Assembly: GCF_024199945.1 (NCBI RefSeq)
Contig: NZ_JANADP010000001.1
Coordinates: 496,001-560,000 of the forward strand
Source of the DNA: Bradyrhizobium sp. CCGUVB4N
Lineage (GTDB): Bacteria; Pseudomonadota; Alphaproteobacteria; Rhizobiales; Xanthobacteraceae
DNA length: 64,000 nt
Direction of reading: 5' to 3'
Numbering within the stretch: the first letter of the stretch is position 1; every line of letters starts with the position of its first letter. Of the stretch, positions 10,638-19,810 are shown in pieces. The notes beneath the pieces are model-generated. The model saw nothing but the letters and a program-made list of their open reading frames with translations. It searched no databases and had not been told where the DNA came from. The position numbers and the translations under genes were made by a program.

Positions 10638-11729
10638 ATGAATTTCACGCGACGCAGTCTCTTGTCCGGCGCAGGGAGCGCGGCGGCTTCGATGCTGCTG
10701 GCCCGCGCGGCCGGCGCCCAGTCGTTTCCGTTCACGCCGGCCCAGCGCTATCCGGACCCGGCCGTCCAGATCCTCGATCCGAGTTTTACAAAATACCGCC
10801 TCTATTCCTCGACGCTGGAGCAGGTTGCGACCGGCCTGCGCTGGGCCGAAGGTCCGGTCTATTTTCCGGAAGGCGGCTATCTGCTGTTCTCCGACATTCC
10901 CAACAACCGGATCATGAAGTTCGACGAGAAGACCGGCCAGACCAGCGTGTTCCGCGCCAACGCCAATTACGCCAACGGCAATGCGCGCGACCGTCAGGGT
11001 CGCCTCGTCACCTGCGAGCACTCCGTCACGCGCCGCATCACCCGCACCGAGAAGGACGGCAAGATCACCGTGCTTGCCGACAAGTTCGACGGCAAGCGGC
11101 TGAACGCGCCGAACGACATCGTGGTGAAGTCCGACGACAGCATCTGGTTCACCGATCCCACCTTCGGCATCGGCGGCGAGTGGGAGGGCAAGAAGGAGAA
11201 GCCGGAGCAGGCCACCACCAATGTCTATCGCATCGCCAAGGACGGCAAGCTCACCGCCGTGCTCACTGATCTCGTCAATCCCAACGGCATCGCCTTCTCG
11301 CCGGACGAGAAGAAGCTCTATGTCGTCGAGTGGAAGGGCACGCCCAATCGCAGCATCTGGAGCTACAATGTCGGCGACGATGGCTCGCTGAGCGGCAAGA
11401 CCAAGCTGATCGATGCCGCGGATCAAGGCTCGCTCGACGGCTTCCGCGTCGACCGCGACGGCAATCTCTGGTGCGGCTGGGGCTCGAACGGCGCCTTGCA
11501 GTCCGAGCCGAGCGACGTCGGCGGCCGCAAGGTCTATCAGCTCAAGGGCAAGTCGGAAGACCTCGACGGCGTCATGGTGTTCAACCCCGAAGGCAAGCCG
11601 CTCGCCTTCATCAAGCTGCCCGAACGCTGCGAAAATCTCTGCTTCGGTGGTCCCAAGAACAACCGCCTTTACATGGCGAGCTGCCACTCGATCTACGCGC
11701 TCTATGTGGAGGCGCAGGGCGCGGTGTGA
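10638..11729 (+). CDS. SMP-30/gluconolactonase/LRE-family protein, Tat-exported
   Basis: The protein has 363 residues. The N-terminus (MNFTRRSLLSGAGSAAASML) has a twin-arginine motif and hydrophobic core, with likely cleavage near AGAQS. The rest is a six-bladed beta-propeller of the SMP-30 type. The metal-ligand positions are present: Glu in RWAEGPVYF, Asn in LNAPNDIVV, Asn in NPNGIAFSPD and Asp in SLDGFRVDRDGNLW. Family members open sugar lactones to aldonic acids. A periplasmic lactonase would make the acid that the transporter imports and the dehydratase consumes, which fits the operon. GGGAGG precedes the ATG. Confidence 0.88.
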   Translation: MNFTRRSLLSGAGSAAASMLLARAAGAQSFPFTPAQRYPDPAVQILDPSFTKYRLYSSTLEQVATGLRWAEGPVYFPEGGYLLFSDIPNNRIMKFDEKTGQTSVFRANANYANGNARDRQGRLVTCEHSVTRRITRTEKDGKITVLADKFDGKRLNAPNDIVVKSDDSIWFTDPTFGIGGEWEGKKEKPEQATTNVYRIAKDGKLTAVLTDLVNPNGIAFSPDEKKLYVVEWKGTPNRSIWSYNVGDDGSLSGKTKLIDAADQGSLDGFRVDRDGNLWCGWGSNGALQSEPSDVGGRKVYQLKGKSEDLDGVMVFNPEGKPLAFIKLPERCENLCFGGPKNNRLYMASCHSIYALYVEAQGAV

Positions 11730-11760
11730 GGACGGCTGTGGGGCGGTAACTCGCCCCACA

Positions 11761-11921
11761 AACTCCACCGTCGTCCCGGCGAAGGCCGGGACCCATAACC
11801 ACAGGAAGTGGTTTGGCGAAGACTCGCAGTTAAAGAATCTTCGATGGTACTGCTTCCGCACTTCACCGATAAATCACGCGGTATGGGTCCCGGCGTTCGC
11901 CGGGACGACGGCGGTGGGTGT
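11761..11921. repeat. Intergenic palindromic element, family A, copy 1
   Basis: The left end has CGTCGTCCCGGCGAAGGCCG, continuing GGACCCAT. The right end has its inverted partner, beginning GGTATGGGTCCCGGCGTTCG. The middle carries GTTTGGCGAAGACT and AATCACGCGGTATGGG, both shared with copies at 14135-14294 and 40230-40378. It lies between convergent genes. Confidence 0.85.
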
Positions 11922-11924
11922 GGC

Positions 11925-14033
11925 TTACACCCCCGCCTCGGCCATCCCCGTCGCCCACAGCGCGAACGCATACACGATCGCGACCTCGTCGAGCCGGTCG
12001 AAGCGCCCCGACGCGCCGCCGTGGCCGGCGCCCATGTTGGTGCGGAGCAGGACCGGACCGCCACCCGTCATGGTCGCGCGAAGGCGTGCGATCCATTTGG
12101 CGGGCTCCCAATAGGTGACGCGCGGATCAGTCAAGCCGCCCATCGCCAAAATCGCCGGATAGTCCTTGGCCGCGACATTGTCGTAGGGCGAGTAGGACAG
12201 GATGGTGCGGAAATCCTTTTCGCTCTCGATCGGGTTGCCCCATTCCGGCCATTCCGGCGGCGTCAGCGGCAGCGTGTCGTCGAGCATGGTGTTGAGCACG
12301 TCGACGAACGGCACTTCGGCGACGATGCCGGCGAACAATTCACCGGCGCGGTTCGCGACCGCGCCCATCAGCATGCCGCCGGCCGATCCGCCATGGCCGA
12401 CGATACGCTTGGCGCTCGTGTATTTCGCATCGATCAGCGCGCGGGCACTGGCGGCGAAATCGTCGAACGAATTGGTCTTCTTCTCGCGCTTGCCGTCGAG
12501 ATACCAGCCCCAGCCCTTGTCGGCGCCGCCGCGGATATGGGCGATGGCGTAGACGAAGCCGCGGTCGACCAGCGACAGACGGTTGGCGTTGAACGAGGCC
12601 GGCATCGCCATGCCGTAGGAGCCGTAGCCATAGAGCAGCAGCGGCGCCGCGCCGTCGAGCTTGAGCCCGCGACGATAGAGGATCGAGACCGGCACCTCGG
12701 CGCCGTCCTGCGCCTTCGCCATGATGCGCGTGGTGACGTAGTCGGCCGCATCGTGGCCGGACGGAATCTCCTGGCGCTTGCGCAAGGTGCGCGTGCGCCT
12801 GGCCATGTCGTAGTCGTAGACCTCCGACGGCGTCGTCATCGACGAATAAGCAAAGCGCAAAGTCGTCGTGTCGAATTCGTAGGAGCCCATCGTGTCCAGC
12901 GAGTAGGCGGCCTCGTCGAAGGCGATGGCGTGCTCTTCTCCGCCGGCGAGCTCGCGGATCACGATCGCCGGCAGCGCATTGGCGCGCTCCAGCCGCACCA
13001 GATGGCCGGCATAGAGGTCGAGATCGATGATGTAGATGCCGGGACGATAGGGGATCAGGTCGCGCCAGTTCTTCCGCTCGGGTTGGCTGAGCGGCGCGGT
13101 GACGATCTTGAAGTCGATGGCGTTGTCGGCATTGGTGAGGATGAAGAGTTCGTCGCCGCGATCGGCGAGCGAATATTGCACGCCCTCTTCGCGCGCCGCG
13201 ACGAGACGCGGCGGCGCGTCGGGGTTGGCGAGATCGATCAGCCGCTGCTCGGAGGTTTCGTGGTCGCCACCGGCGATCACGCAGAAGCGGCCGCTGGTGC
13301 TCTCATGCAGATGGGTGAACCAGCCGGAATCCTGTTCCTCATAGACCAGCGTATCGTCGGCCTGCCTGGTGCCGAGCCGGTGCCGCCACACCTGCATCGG
13401 ACGGTGATTGTCGTCGAGCTTAACATAGAAGAAGGATTTCGCATCCTTGCTCCAGACCACGCCGCCGTCGGTCTCCTCGACGACGTCGTCGAGGTCGTTG
13501 CCATCGGCCCAGTCGCGCACGCGGATCGTAAAATATTCCGAACCCTTGGTGTCGGCGCTCCAGGCCTGCAGTCTGTGATCGTCCGAGTGGCGGCTGCCGC
13601 CGAACTTGAAGTATTTGTGGTCCTTGGCGAGCGCATCGCCGTCGAGCACGATATGGCTTTCGCCGCCGTCACGCGGCATGCGGCCGAACAATTCATGCTG
13701 GCCGCCCTCGCGAAACTTACGGAAATAGGCGAACGGTCCATCCGGCGACGGCACGCTGGAATCGTCTTCCTTGATGCGCCCGCGCATCTCGCGCACCAGC
13801 GTCTTCTGCAGGCCTGCCGTGTGGCCGAGCAGGCTCTCGGTGTAGCCGTTCTCCTCATCCAGATATTTGCGGATGTCGGGATCGAGCACCTTGGGATCGC
13901 GCAGCACCTCCTGCCATTTCGCGTCCTTCAGCCAGGCATAGTCGTCGGTGACGGTGATGCCGTGGTGGGTGAAGGAATGCGGCCGGCGCGGGGCGACGGG
14001 AGCGGTCGGGGTCGTGCTGGCGGATTTGGGCAA
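11925..14033 (-). CDS. S9 family peptidase, oligopeptidase B-like
   Basis: The protein has 702 residues, the usual size for oligopeptidase B (protease II). The N-terminal seven-bladed propeller region is followed by an alpha/beta-hydrolase domain from about 430. The catalytic triad is visible: Ser in GHGGSAGGMLMG, Asp in GGLTDPRVTYWEP and His in NMGAGHGGASGR. The family motif GYGSYG, and later HIRGGADKGWGWYLDG, are intact. It cleaves short peptides after basic residues in the cytoplasm; no signal peptide is seen. It is isolated between two palindromic repeats, with no obvious functional link to its neighbours. Confidence 0.93.
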   Translation of the reverse strand: MPKSASTTPTAPVAPRRPHSFTHHGITVTDDYAWLKDAKWQEVLRDPKVLDPDIRKYLDEENGYTESLLGHTAGLQKTLVREMRGRIKEDDSSVPSPDGPFAYFRKFREGGQHELFGRMPRDGGESHIVLDGDALAKDHKYFKFGGSRHSDDHRLQAWSADTKGSEYFTIRVRDWADGNDLDDVVEETDGGVVWSKDAKSFFYVKLDDNHRPMQVWRHRLGTRQADDTLVYEEQDSGWFTHLHESTSGRFCVIAGGDHETSEQRLIDLANPDAPPRLVAAREEGVQYSLADRGDELFILTNADNAIDFKIVTAPLSQPERKNWRDLIPYRPGIYIIDLDLYAGHLVRLERANALPAIVIRELAGGEEHAIAFDEAAYSLDTMGSYEFDTTTLRFAYSSMTTPSEVYDYDMARRTRTLRKRQEIPSGHDAADYVTTRIMAKAQDGAEVPVSILYRRGLKLDGAAPLLLYGYGSYGMAMPASFNANRLSLVDRGFVYAIAHIRGGADKGWGWYLDGKREKKTNSFDDFAASARALIDAKYTSAKRIVGHGGSAGGMLMGAVANRAGELFAGIVAEVPFVDVLNTMLDDTLPLTPPEWPEWGNPIESEKDFRTILSYSPYDNVAAKDYPAILAMGGLTDPRVTYWEPAKWIARLRATMTGGGPVLLRTNMGAGHGGASGRFDRLDEVAIVYAFALWATGMAEAGV

Positions 14034-14134
14034 ATCGATCCTCGATACAGGCGGAGTGTCTCGCCTCTATATCAGATCGAATGTGGGGGATTTAAAGAAG
14101 CTCCAAAGCCGATGTGACGCGCCGAAGCCACCTC

Positions 14135-14294
14135 AAACTCCGCCGTCGTCCCGGCGAACGCCGGGACCCATAACCCCAGGGAGGAGTTTGGCGAAGACTG
14201 GCAATTAACGGGCCTGGCTCCGGTAGATCGCGGGCAACCGATAGATCACGCGGTATGGGTCCCGGCGTTCGCCGGGACGACACCGAGTGTGTGG
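14135..14294. repeat. Intergenic palindromic element, family A, copy 2
   Basis: It begins AACTCCGCCGTCGTCCCGGC and ends in the inverted form GTCCCGGCGTTCGCCGGGAC. Internal GTTTGGCGAAGACTGGC and GATAGATCACGCGGTATGGG match copies 1 and 3. It fills most of the gap between the oligopeptidase start and the end of the aminotransferase gene. Confidence 0.85.
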
Positions 14295-14307
14295 CGCGCG
14301 CCTGCGC

Positions 14308-15495
14308 CTACACCGCGACCTGCTCGCCCAGATACGCCACCGCCGCCTCGAGCCCGCCCTTGCCGTGCGGGATCTTCAGCGCGTTGAGGCCGACCTCGAT
14401 CACGCCCAGCGTGCCGAGCAGCATCGGCGCGTTGACATGGCCCATATGGGCGATGCGGAACGCTTGTCCGGAGAGATCGCCGATGCCGGTGCCGAGCACG
14501 ACGCCGCACTTCTCCTTGCAATAGCGCTGCAGCACCGCGGGATCATGGCCGGTGGTCATGGTCACCGTGGTCACGGTGTTGGAGCGCTCGTGCGGTTCGG
14601 CGACGTTGAAGCCGAGCACCTGGCCCTCCGTCCACGCGCCGACGGCGCGTCGCGTGGCCTCTCCAAGCAGGGCGTGGCGGCGGAACGCGTTCTCCAGCCC
14701 TTCCTCGTGAATGAGATCGATGGCTTGGCGTAGCGCGAACAGCAGATGCACCGGCGCGGTGCCGGCATATTTGCGATAATTCTCCGTGCCCTCGCGCTCG
14801 CTCCAGCTCCAATAGGGCGTCGCCATGTTGGCGCGTCTGTGGACCTCCTGCGCGCGTGCGCTGGCGGCCACGAAGCCAAGGCCGGGCGGTGTCATCAGGC
14901 CCTTTTGCGAGCCGGACATCGCGACGTCGACGCCCCATTTGTCCATCTCGAACGGCATGCAGCCGAGCGACGCCACGGTGTCGACCATGTACAGCGCGGG
15001 ATGGCCGGCCGCCTTGATGGCCTTGCCGATCGCCTCGATGTCGTTCTGCACGCCCGACGCCGTGTCGATCTGGACGACGACGACGGCCTTGATCTTGTGC
15101 TCGGTGTCGCGGCGCAGCCGCTCCTCGACCTCGTGCGGCCGCACCGCGCGGCGCCAGTCGCCCTTGAGCACCTCGACCTCGGCGCCCATCAAGGCTGCCG
15201 CATTGCCCCAGCCGATCGCAAACCGTCCGCTCTCCAGCACCAGCACCTTGTCGCCGCGCGACAGCACGTTGCTCAGCGCGGCTTCCCAGGCGCCGTGGCC
15301 GTTGGCGATGTAGATGTAGGACTTGCCCTTGGTCGCGAACAGACCAGAGATGTCGCGCAGCAGGCTCTCGGTCAGGTCGAGCATCTCCCTGGAATAGATG
15401 TCGATCGCCGGACGATGCATCGCCTGCAGCACCGCGTCGGGCATCGTGGTGGGCCCGGGGATGGCCAGAAATTCCCGGCCCGCGCGAACGGTCAT
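14308..15495 (-). CDS. Class V aminotransferase, serine/alanine-glyoxylate type
   Basis: The PLP enzyme has 395 residues. The cofactor Lys is Lys198 in MSGSQKGLMTPPGLGF, and the PLP-ring Asp is in LYMVDTVASLG. The early PGPTTMP motif and the NGHGAWEAALSN loop are typical of the serine-glyoxylate / alanine-glyoxylate aminotransferase group. These cytosolic enzymes move the amino group of Ser or Ala to glyoxylate. Substrate preference cannot be read with confidence; purine-linked (S)-ureidoglycine-glyoxylate enzymes are close relatives. No pathway partner is adjacent. Confidence 0.9.
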   Translation of the reverse strand: MTVRAGREFLAIPGPTTMPDAVLQAMHRPAIDIYSREMLDLTESLLRDISGLFATKGKSYIYIANGHGAWEAALSNVLSRGDKVLVLESGRFAIGWGNAAALMGAEVEVLKGDWRRAVRPHEVEERLRRDTEHKIKAVVVVQIDTASGVQNDIEAIGKAIKAAGHPALYMVDTVASLGCMPFEMDKWGVDVAMSGSQKGLMTPPGLGFVAASARAQEVHRRANMATPYWSWSEREGTENYRKYAGTAPVHLLFALRQAIDLIHEEGLENAFRRHALLGEATRRAVGAWTEGQVLGFNVAEPHERSNTVTTVTMTTGHDPAVLQRYCKEKCGVVLGTGIGDLSGQAFRIAHMGHVNAPMLLGTLGVIEVGLNALKIPHGKGGLEAAVAYLGEQVAV

Positions 15496-15600
15496 TGCTA
15501 TCTTCCTTGTGTCGTGAAGACTGTCTGGAGGGTTGCTTCGTTACGCTTTTACGCGCCGGCGGCCTGCAAGAAAAGCGCGCAAAACGCAGGTCTGGGGCTC

Positions 15601-16350
15601 TTATCTCTTGGTTTCCCGGCAGCCGGCGGCCTCGGCCTCCTCGACCGAACAGAACCAGCGGGTGCCCTTGCTGATCTTCATCTTGATCTGGGTGTACCAG
15701 CGGCTGGTCGGGGTGTGGTAGATGCACTCGCCGGCGGTGTTGACGTTGCCCTTGATGGTGCAGTCCGGCGAGGGCGCAACCGGCCCCGAGGCCGAGGCGA
15801 GCAGCACCGAATGGGCGCCTTCGGGCGGCTTGGTGGCGCCCAGAATCGTCGTCTTCTTGTTGCGCACGCGCCAGTCCCAGGGGGCGATGAAGGCGCCCTG
15901 CCACATCCCGGCTTTCGCCTCACGCGCGGCAGCTTCGTCGGCCTCGTAGTCCTTGGAGATGCGGACATAGGCCAGCGCCCAGCCACTGCGCACCAGCCAT
16001 TTCTGGATGTCTTCGCCGCCGACCTCGCAGCGCGCCACCGTGCGGCCGCGCCGGTCGATCGAGCGGGCATGGCAGACCCAGTTCTTGCCCTCGGTGTATT
16101 TGGCGAGCTCGTCGCGTGCGGCGACGCCGCAGGTCCAGCGCTCGGATTTGTTGTTGAGGCAGAGCTGGTCGGCCGATGGCGCGTCGATGCCGCCAAGCCG
16201 GATCCGCGTGCTGCCGATCAGGACGGAATCGCCATCGCGGACCTTGGCGGTGCCGGTGATGTCAGCCGCTTGCGCCAGTGAAGGCAGGCTGAGCAGAGAC
16301 AGCGCAATCAGGAATTTTCGCAACATGCCGGTCCGCATTGTCGTCCGCAT
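15601..16350 (-). CDS. Thermonuclease-family (SNase-like) exported protein
   Basis: About 249 residues with an N-terminal signal peptide (core LIALSLLSLPSLAQA). The Staphylococcal-nuclease-like core runs from about residue 30 to 150, with VRDGDSVLIGSTRIRLGGID at its start and RRGRTVARC carrying the second catalytic-type Arg. A C-terminal extension of about 90 residues with several Cys (CTIKGN, ECIYHT, WFCSVEEAEAAGC) resembles the Ada-metal-binding-like or DUF-type tails of such proteins. The start is uncertain: ATGs at 16350, 16338 and 16326 are all possible, and 16410 is open too, but the signal peptide favours the later ones. The acidic catalytic residue is not clearly placed, so activity is not assured. 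Confidence 0.8.
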   Translation of the reverse strand: MRTTMRTGMLRKFLIALSLLSLPSLAQAADITGTAKVRDGDSVLIGSTRIRLGGIDAPSADQLCLNNKSERWTCGVAARDELAKYTEGKNWVCHARSIDRRGRTVARCEVGGEDIQKWLVRSGWALAYVRISKDYEADEAAAREAKAGMWQGAFIAPWDWRVRNKKTTILGATKPPEGAHSVLLASASGPVAPSPDCTIKGNVNTAGECIYHTPTSRWYTQIKMKISKGTRWFCSVEEAEAAGCRETKR

Positions 16351-16454
16351 CGTCTTGGGAACTTGATAAGCCGCGCAATTGTGGTCGGCTTTGGGCCACG
16401 CGACCAGCATAGGCCTAACGGAGAGGCTTTCAACTTCCCGTCATTGCGGTCTTG

Positions 16455-16644
16455 CTTACCCTCCCCTGGAGGGGGAGGGTCGATCGCGCGAAGCGCGAGC
16501 GGGGTGGGGTGACAGTCTCTCCGCGATCAACAGTGCCCGAGTGGAGAGATCACCCCACCCCGTCACGCAATCTCGCTTCGCTCGTCACGTGCCGACCCTC
16601 GAGCGAGCTACGCTCGTCTCGGACCCCTCCAGGGGAGGGTAAGA
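16455..16644. repeat. Intergenic palindromic element, family B, copy 1
   Basis: The ends are inverted: TTACCCTCCCCTGGAGGGGG on the left and CCCCTCCAGGGGAGGGTAAG on the right. Internal GCGGGGTGGGGTGAC and GAGATCACCCCACCCCGTC also pair. The same organisation occurs at 59751-59925. It lies between two leftward genes. Confidence 0.85.
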
Positions 16645-16652
16645 GCACGACC

Positions 16653-18380
16653 TCACCGCCCCGCCATGGCCCGCTTCGCCACCGCCAGTCCCAGCAACAC
16701 GAACGCCGACGTCACCTCGGGCCCGCCGACCAGGATCCGCGTCGGGGTCTTCATCTTGTTCCATTCATAGGCGCGGAACGGGCCGCGGCGGCCGCCTTCA
16801 CCGAGGGCATCGACGATCACGTTCAGGGCGGGGGCAAAGGCGCGCGGGTCGGCGCCGAGATGGCCGAGTGCGATCAGCGCCAGTGCTGCGTCGAACACGT
16901 TCATTTCCGCGGCCATCAGCTCGCCCTTGACATAGGACAGCACGCGATGGCGGATGAAATCGAAATCGCCATCGGGATCGATCGCGGCCTGCGCGGCCAG
17001 CGGCAGCGCCAGGAAGGCGGCATAGCAGCGGCCGAAATAGGCGCTGTAGAGCTCCGGCAGATAATAGATGTGCGAGCGCGGATTGGCGAAGGCACCGCTC
17101 GCCGCCAGCCGCTTCTGGAAGCCGATGATGCGATGCACGGTCGCGAGCCGCGCCGGCGTCTCCAGAATCTTCCAGCGCGCCAGATTGCGAAAGCTCACTT
17201 CGAGAATGTCGAGATTGAGCGTCGGATCGAGATCGTTGCCGTAGGGGCGCTCGCCCTTGAGGTTGTCGATCCAGGTCGCAACGCCGCCCTCGTAATCGAT
17301 ATTGTCATTGAGCGGCACCGTCACGCGCGGCTCGTTGACACCCGCATGCACCTGGTAGCCGGAGTAGAAATCCAGCAGCGGCTGGTCGATGATCGCATCG
17401 GTGCAGCCGGCCTGCGTCGCCGCGGAGATCGAGCACGCCGTGGTGTCGCAATCCGGCACATAGACGCCGAAGCCGAGGTCCTGCTTGATCTGCGCAAAAT
17501 AGCGCGAAAAGCGCGGATGCGGCGCCGGCGCGAGCGCGGTGATGACGTTGAAGCGCTGGCCGTCGATACCCTCGACTTCTTCGCGGCTGATGTTGACGCA
17601 GAAATCGACCATGTCGGCGATCGCGCGCTCGGCCGCGGTCTTGTCGGCTGGCGTGGCGAGCCCGGTCTCGACGTAGCTGAGCAATGCTTCGATGAAGAAC
17701 GCGTCGTAATAGGCCGAGCGGTGGCGGATCTGCACCGGCTCCCACATCGGTTCGGCAATGCCGCGCCAGGGCGGATTGACCACGGCGGCGGCCTTCGAGC
17801 GCGCGATGAAGACGCGGGCGAGGTTGAACAGCAGCGACGAGTTCTTGTAGCCGCGCGCGTTCAGCCCGGTGAGCGCCATGATCAGCTCGCGCCCGCGGAA
17901 GTCGGGATCGCCGATCAGGTTGAACGCGGCATAGGTCGGCAGGAAACCGTTCTTGCGGTACGAGCCGAGCAGATGCTGCGCGCAATCGCGGATCACGCCG
18001 TCGATGTGCGATTGCGCCGGCATCGCGCCGACGAAATTGACCGGCGGCGGTTTGGGATGGTCGAGCGCGATGGTGTCGACGAGGTCGGCAATGGGCTGGC
18101 CGACCGCAGCCCAGTCGGGCTCGGTCTCGTCGCGGGCGCGGACCAAAGCCTCGCGCAGCCGGGTCAGCCTGGCCTCGTCGCGCAGATCGCTCAGGCCGGC
18201 GCGGCGCAGCAACACCCGCAGTGCGGGATTGCCGAGCGCGGTCTTGTAGAATTTTGCCAGATGCGGATCGCCGCTGGCTTGGCCCGACAATATGGGATCG
18301 CAGACGTCATAAAGAGAGGGGCCGTCTTTGCGCGCCGTCAGCGCCCGGCACGCGGCTCCTGCGAAATAATGAAAGCTCAT
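16653..18380 (-). CDS. Uncharacterised 575-residue protein
   Basis: I do not recognise this protein. No signal peptide or TM helix is clear, so it is probably cytoplasmic. The sequence looks largely alpha-helical with repeated aromatic-rich units (YKNSSLLFNLARVF, RSAYYDAFFIEALLSYVE, SHIYYLPELYSAYFGRCYAAF). That pattern resembles alpha/alpha-toroid proteins such as terpene cyclases or glycoside-processing enzymes, but no DxDD or DDxxD motif is convincing. A Cys-containing stretch (YVPDCDTTACSISAATQAGC) near residue 300 is distinctive. A CRP-like site is centred 106 bp upstream of its start. Function is unknown; the long, intact, normally biased frame makes it a real gene. Confidence 0.85.
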   Translation of the reverse strand: MSFHYFAGAACRALTARKDGPSLYDVCDPILSGQASGDPHLAKFYKTALGNPALRVLLRRAGLSDLRDEARLTRLREALVRARDETEPDWAAVGQPIADLVDTIALDHPKPPPVNFVGAMPAQSHIDGVIRDCAQHLLGSYRKNGFLPTYAAFNLIGDPDFRGRELIMALTGLNARGYKNSSLLFNLARVFIARSKAAAVVNPPWRGIAEPMWEPVQIRHRSAYYDAFFIEALLSYVETGLATPADKTAAERAIADMVDFCVNISREEVEGIDGQRFNVITALAPAPHPRFSRYFAQIKQDLGFGVYVPDCDTTACSISAATQAGCTDAIIDQPLLDFYSGYQVHAGVNEPRVTVPLNDNIDYEGGVATWIDNLKGERPYGNDLDPTLNLDILEVSFRNLARWKILETPARLATVHRIIGFQKRLAASGAFANPRSHIYYLPELYSAYFGRCYAAFLALPLAAQAAIDPDGDFDFIRHRVLSYVKGELMAAEMNVFDAALALIALGHLGADPRAFAPALNVIVDALGEGGRRGPFRAYEWNKMKTPTRILVGGPEVTSAFVLLGLAVAKRAMAGR

Positions 18381-18792
18381 GAAATACCTGGTCGCGGGGG
18401 ACTTATCCGGGGAGAGGGTCGATGACCCACCCCCTGCAAGTCTTTGAAAAAGCTACCCGGATTCGCAGGAAATTCAAATGTGACTGACGTCACAGAAAAA
18501 CCCGGCACGGGAGCTGCATGATCAACCTCCGGAAGGCTACGGGGAGGCTCAAAATGGAGAAATTCGGATCGCGTAATTAACCAACATATTCAGCGGCTTA
18601 GATCAAATTTTGGGCGATCTATTGCCGTGCTGGCTATATCCGGTTAAGGGTTTGTTTGGTGCGGCGCCGCAAATTGCGCGCAATTCGGGGACACATCCCC
18701 GGCCAATCCCTCAAACCTGAAGACGCCATCGCGCTACTCAAACAGTGTGCGCGCGCTAGGCCGGTCTTTGGCACTGACAGGAATGAAGCGAG
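18381..18792. other. 412-bp divergent intergenic region
   Basis: No gene is seen. It holds the CRP-like site at 18479-18494 and a comparatively A+T-rich stretch around 18560-18660 that could contain promoters for the rightward caspase-like gene. I see no repeat element here, unlike most other gaps of this size in the window. Confidence 0.6.
18479..18494. promoter_or_regulatory. CRP-type site TGTGACTGACGTCACA
   Basis: It matches the TGTGA-N6-TCACA consensus of CRP exactly, with perfect 6-4-6 symmetry. It is centred 106 bp upstream of the 575-residue protein gene and about 306 bp upstream of the caspase-like gene. A CRP homologue with a matching recognition helix is encoded at 45556-46230. Confidence 0.7.
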
Positions 18793-19641
18793 ATGAATGT
18801 AAGGCAGCTCGACATTTCCCGACGTTCGATTGCCCTGGCCGCAGCCCTCATCGGCACGGTGTCGCTGGCGATTGGCGCCCATGCTGCCCTCAACATGCGC
18901 TCGCTCGACGCCGCCAAGGCCGTCTCGACCGATCAGGTCACGGGTTCGGTGGGCCAGAGCTCGCGTCTCGCGCTCGTCATCGGCAATGGCCATTATCCCG
19001 ACGCCACCGCGCCGCTGACGCAGTCGATCAACGACGCGCGGGCGCTGTCCTCGTCGCTGCGCAAGAGCGGTTTTGACGTCGACATGGTGGAAGACGCGAG
19101 CAAGGACGACATGGTCCGCGCCGTCAACCGTCTCAAGTCCCGCATCAAGCACGACACCACCGTCATGCTGTTCTTCGGCGGCTACGGCGTGCAGGCCGGT
19201 CGCGAGAGCTACATGCTGCCGGTCGATGCCGTGATCTGGAAGGAAAGCGACGTCCGCCGCCAGGGCGTCTCCATCGAGGGCGTGCTCAACATGATGAAGG
19301 AGCAGGGCGCCAAGGCCAAGCTCGTCGTCGTCGATGCGTCCCGCCGCAATCCCTATGAGCGCCGCTTCCGCTCTTACTCGCACGGCCTCGCGCCGATCGG
19401 CACGCCCGACAATGCGCTGATCCTCTCCTCGGCCTCGCCCGGCAAGGTCGTCGACGACGGCAAGGGCGAGCACTCGACGCTGGTCAGCGAGCTCCTCGCC
19501 AATCTCGATGCGCAGGGCAGCGCCGAAAGCGTCTTCAACAAGACCCGCGTCGCCATCTCCCGCGCCTCCGAAGGCGACCAGGTCCCGGCGGTTTCGTCCT
19601 CGCTGCTCGAGGACGTGCATTTCGATCAGGCCGGCGGCTAG
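18793..19641 (+). CDS. Caspase-family (C14-like) protein lacking the catalytic dyad
   Basis: The 282 residues carry an N-terminal hydrophobic segment (12-33) that is a signal peptide or anchor, and a caspase p20-like fold from about residue 57 (LALVIGNGHYPD, then INDARALSSSLRKSGFDV). The catalytic His of the GHG motif is replaced by Tyr131 (MLFFGGYGVQ), and the catalytic Cys of DACR by Ser183 (VVDASRRNPYERRFR). It therefore should not be a cysteine protease. It shares the motifs DASRRNP, ERRFRS and QVP..SS with the protein at 51309-52838, which has a TPR tail that this one lacks. A scaffold or signalling role in the periplasm is possible but is inference. Confidence 0.9.
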   Translation: MNVRQLDISRRSIALAAALIGTVSLAIGAHAALNMRSLDAAKAVSTDQVTGSVGQSSRLALVIGNGHYPDATAPLTQSINDARALSSSLRKSGFDVDMVEDASKDDMVRAVNRLKSRIKHDTTVMLFFGGYGVQAGRESYMLPVDAVIWKESDVRRQGVSIEGVLNMMKEQGAKAKLVVVDASRRNPYERRFRSYSHGLAPIGTPDNALILSSASPGKVVDDGKGEHSTLVSELLANLDAQGSAESVFNKTRVAISRASEGDQVPAVSSSLLEDVHFDQAGG

Positions 19642-19668
19642 TTCTTTCTCGTAGAGCTTGCGAGCTCT

Positions 19669-19766
19669 CGTAGGGTGGGCAAAGGCGCAACGCGCCGTGC
19701 CCACGATCTCCCAAGGTTCAATTCGATAGAGGACGTGGGCACGCTACGCTTTGCCCACCCTACGGC
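19669..19766. repeat. Intergenic palindromic element, family C, copy 1
   Basis: The arms CGTAGGGTGGGCAAAGGCGC and CTTTGCCCACCCTACGG are inverted copies, and internal GTGCCCACG / CGTGGGCACG also pair. Related elements are at 61241-61355 and 63501-63597. It lies between convergent genes. Confidence 0.85.
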
Positions 19767-19810
19767 ATGCGTGTGTGCCGCACGACTGCCTCTCCACCGT
19801 GCGGCGCGAG

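Noticed and set aside
11808..14117. 769-codon open frame on the plus strand
   Set aside because: It is antisense to the oligopeptidase gene, which has a complete Ser-Asp-His triad. It also runs into two repeat elements.
16452..18425. Long plus-strand frame opposite the 575-residue protein
   Set aside because: It begins inside a palindromic repeat and its product is Arg/Asp-rich without motifs. The minus-strand frame has normal composition.
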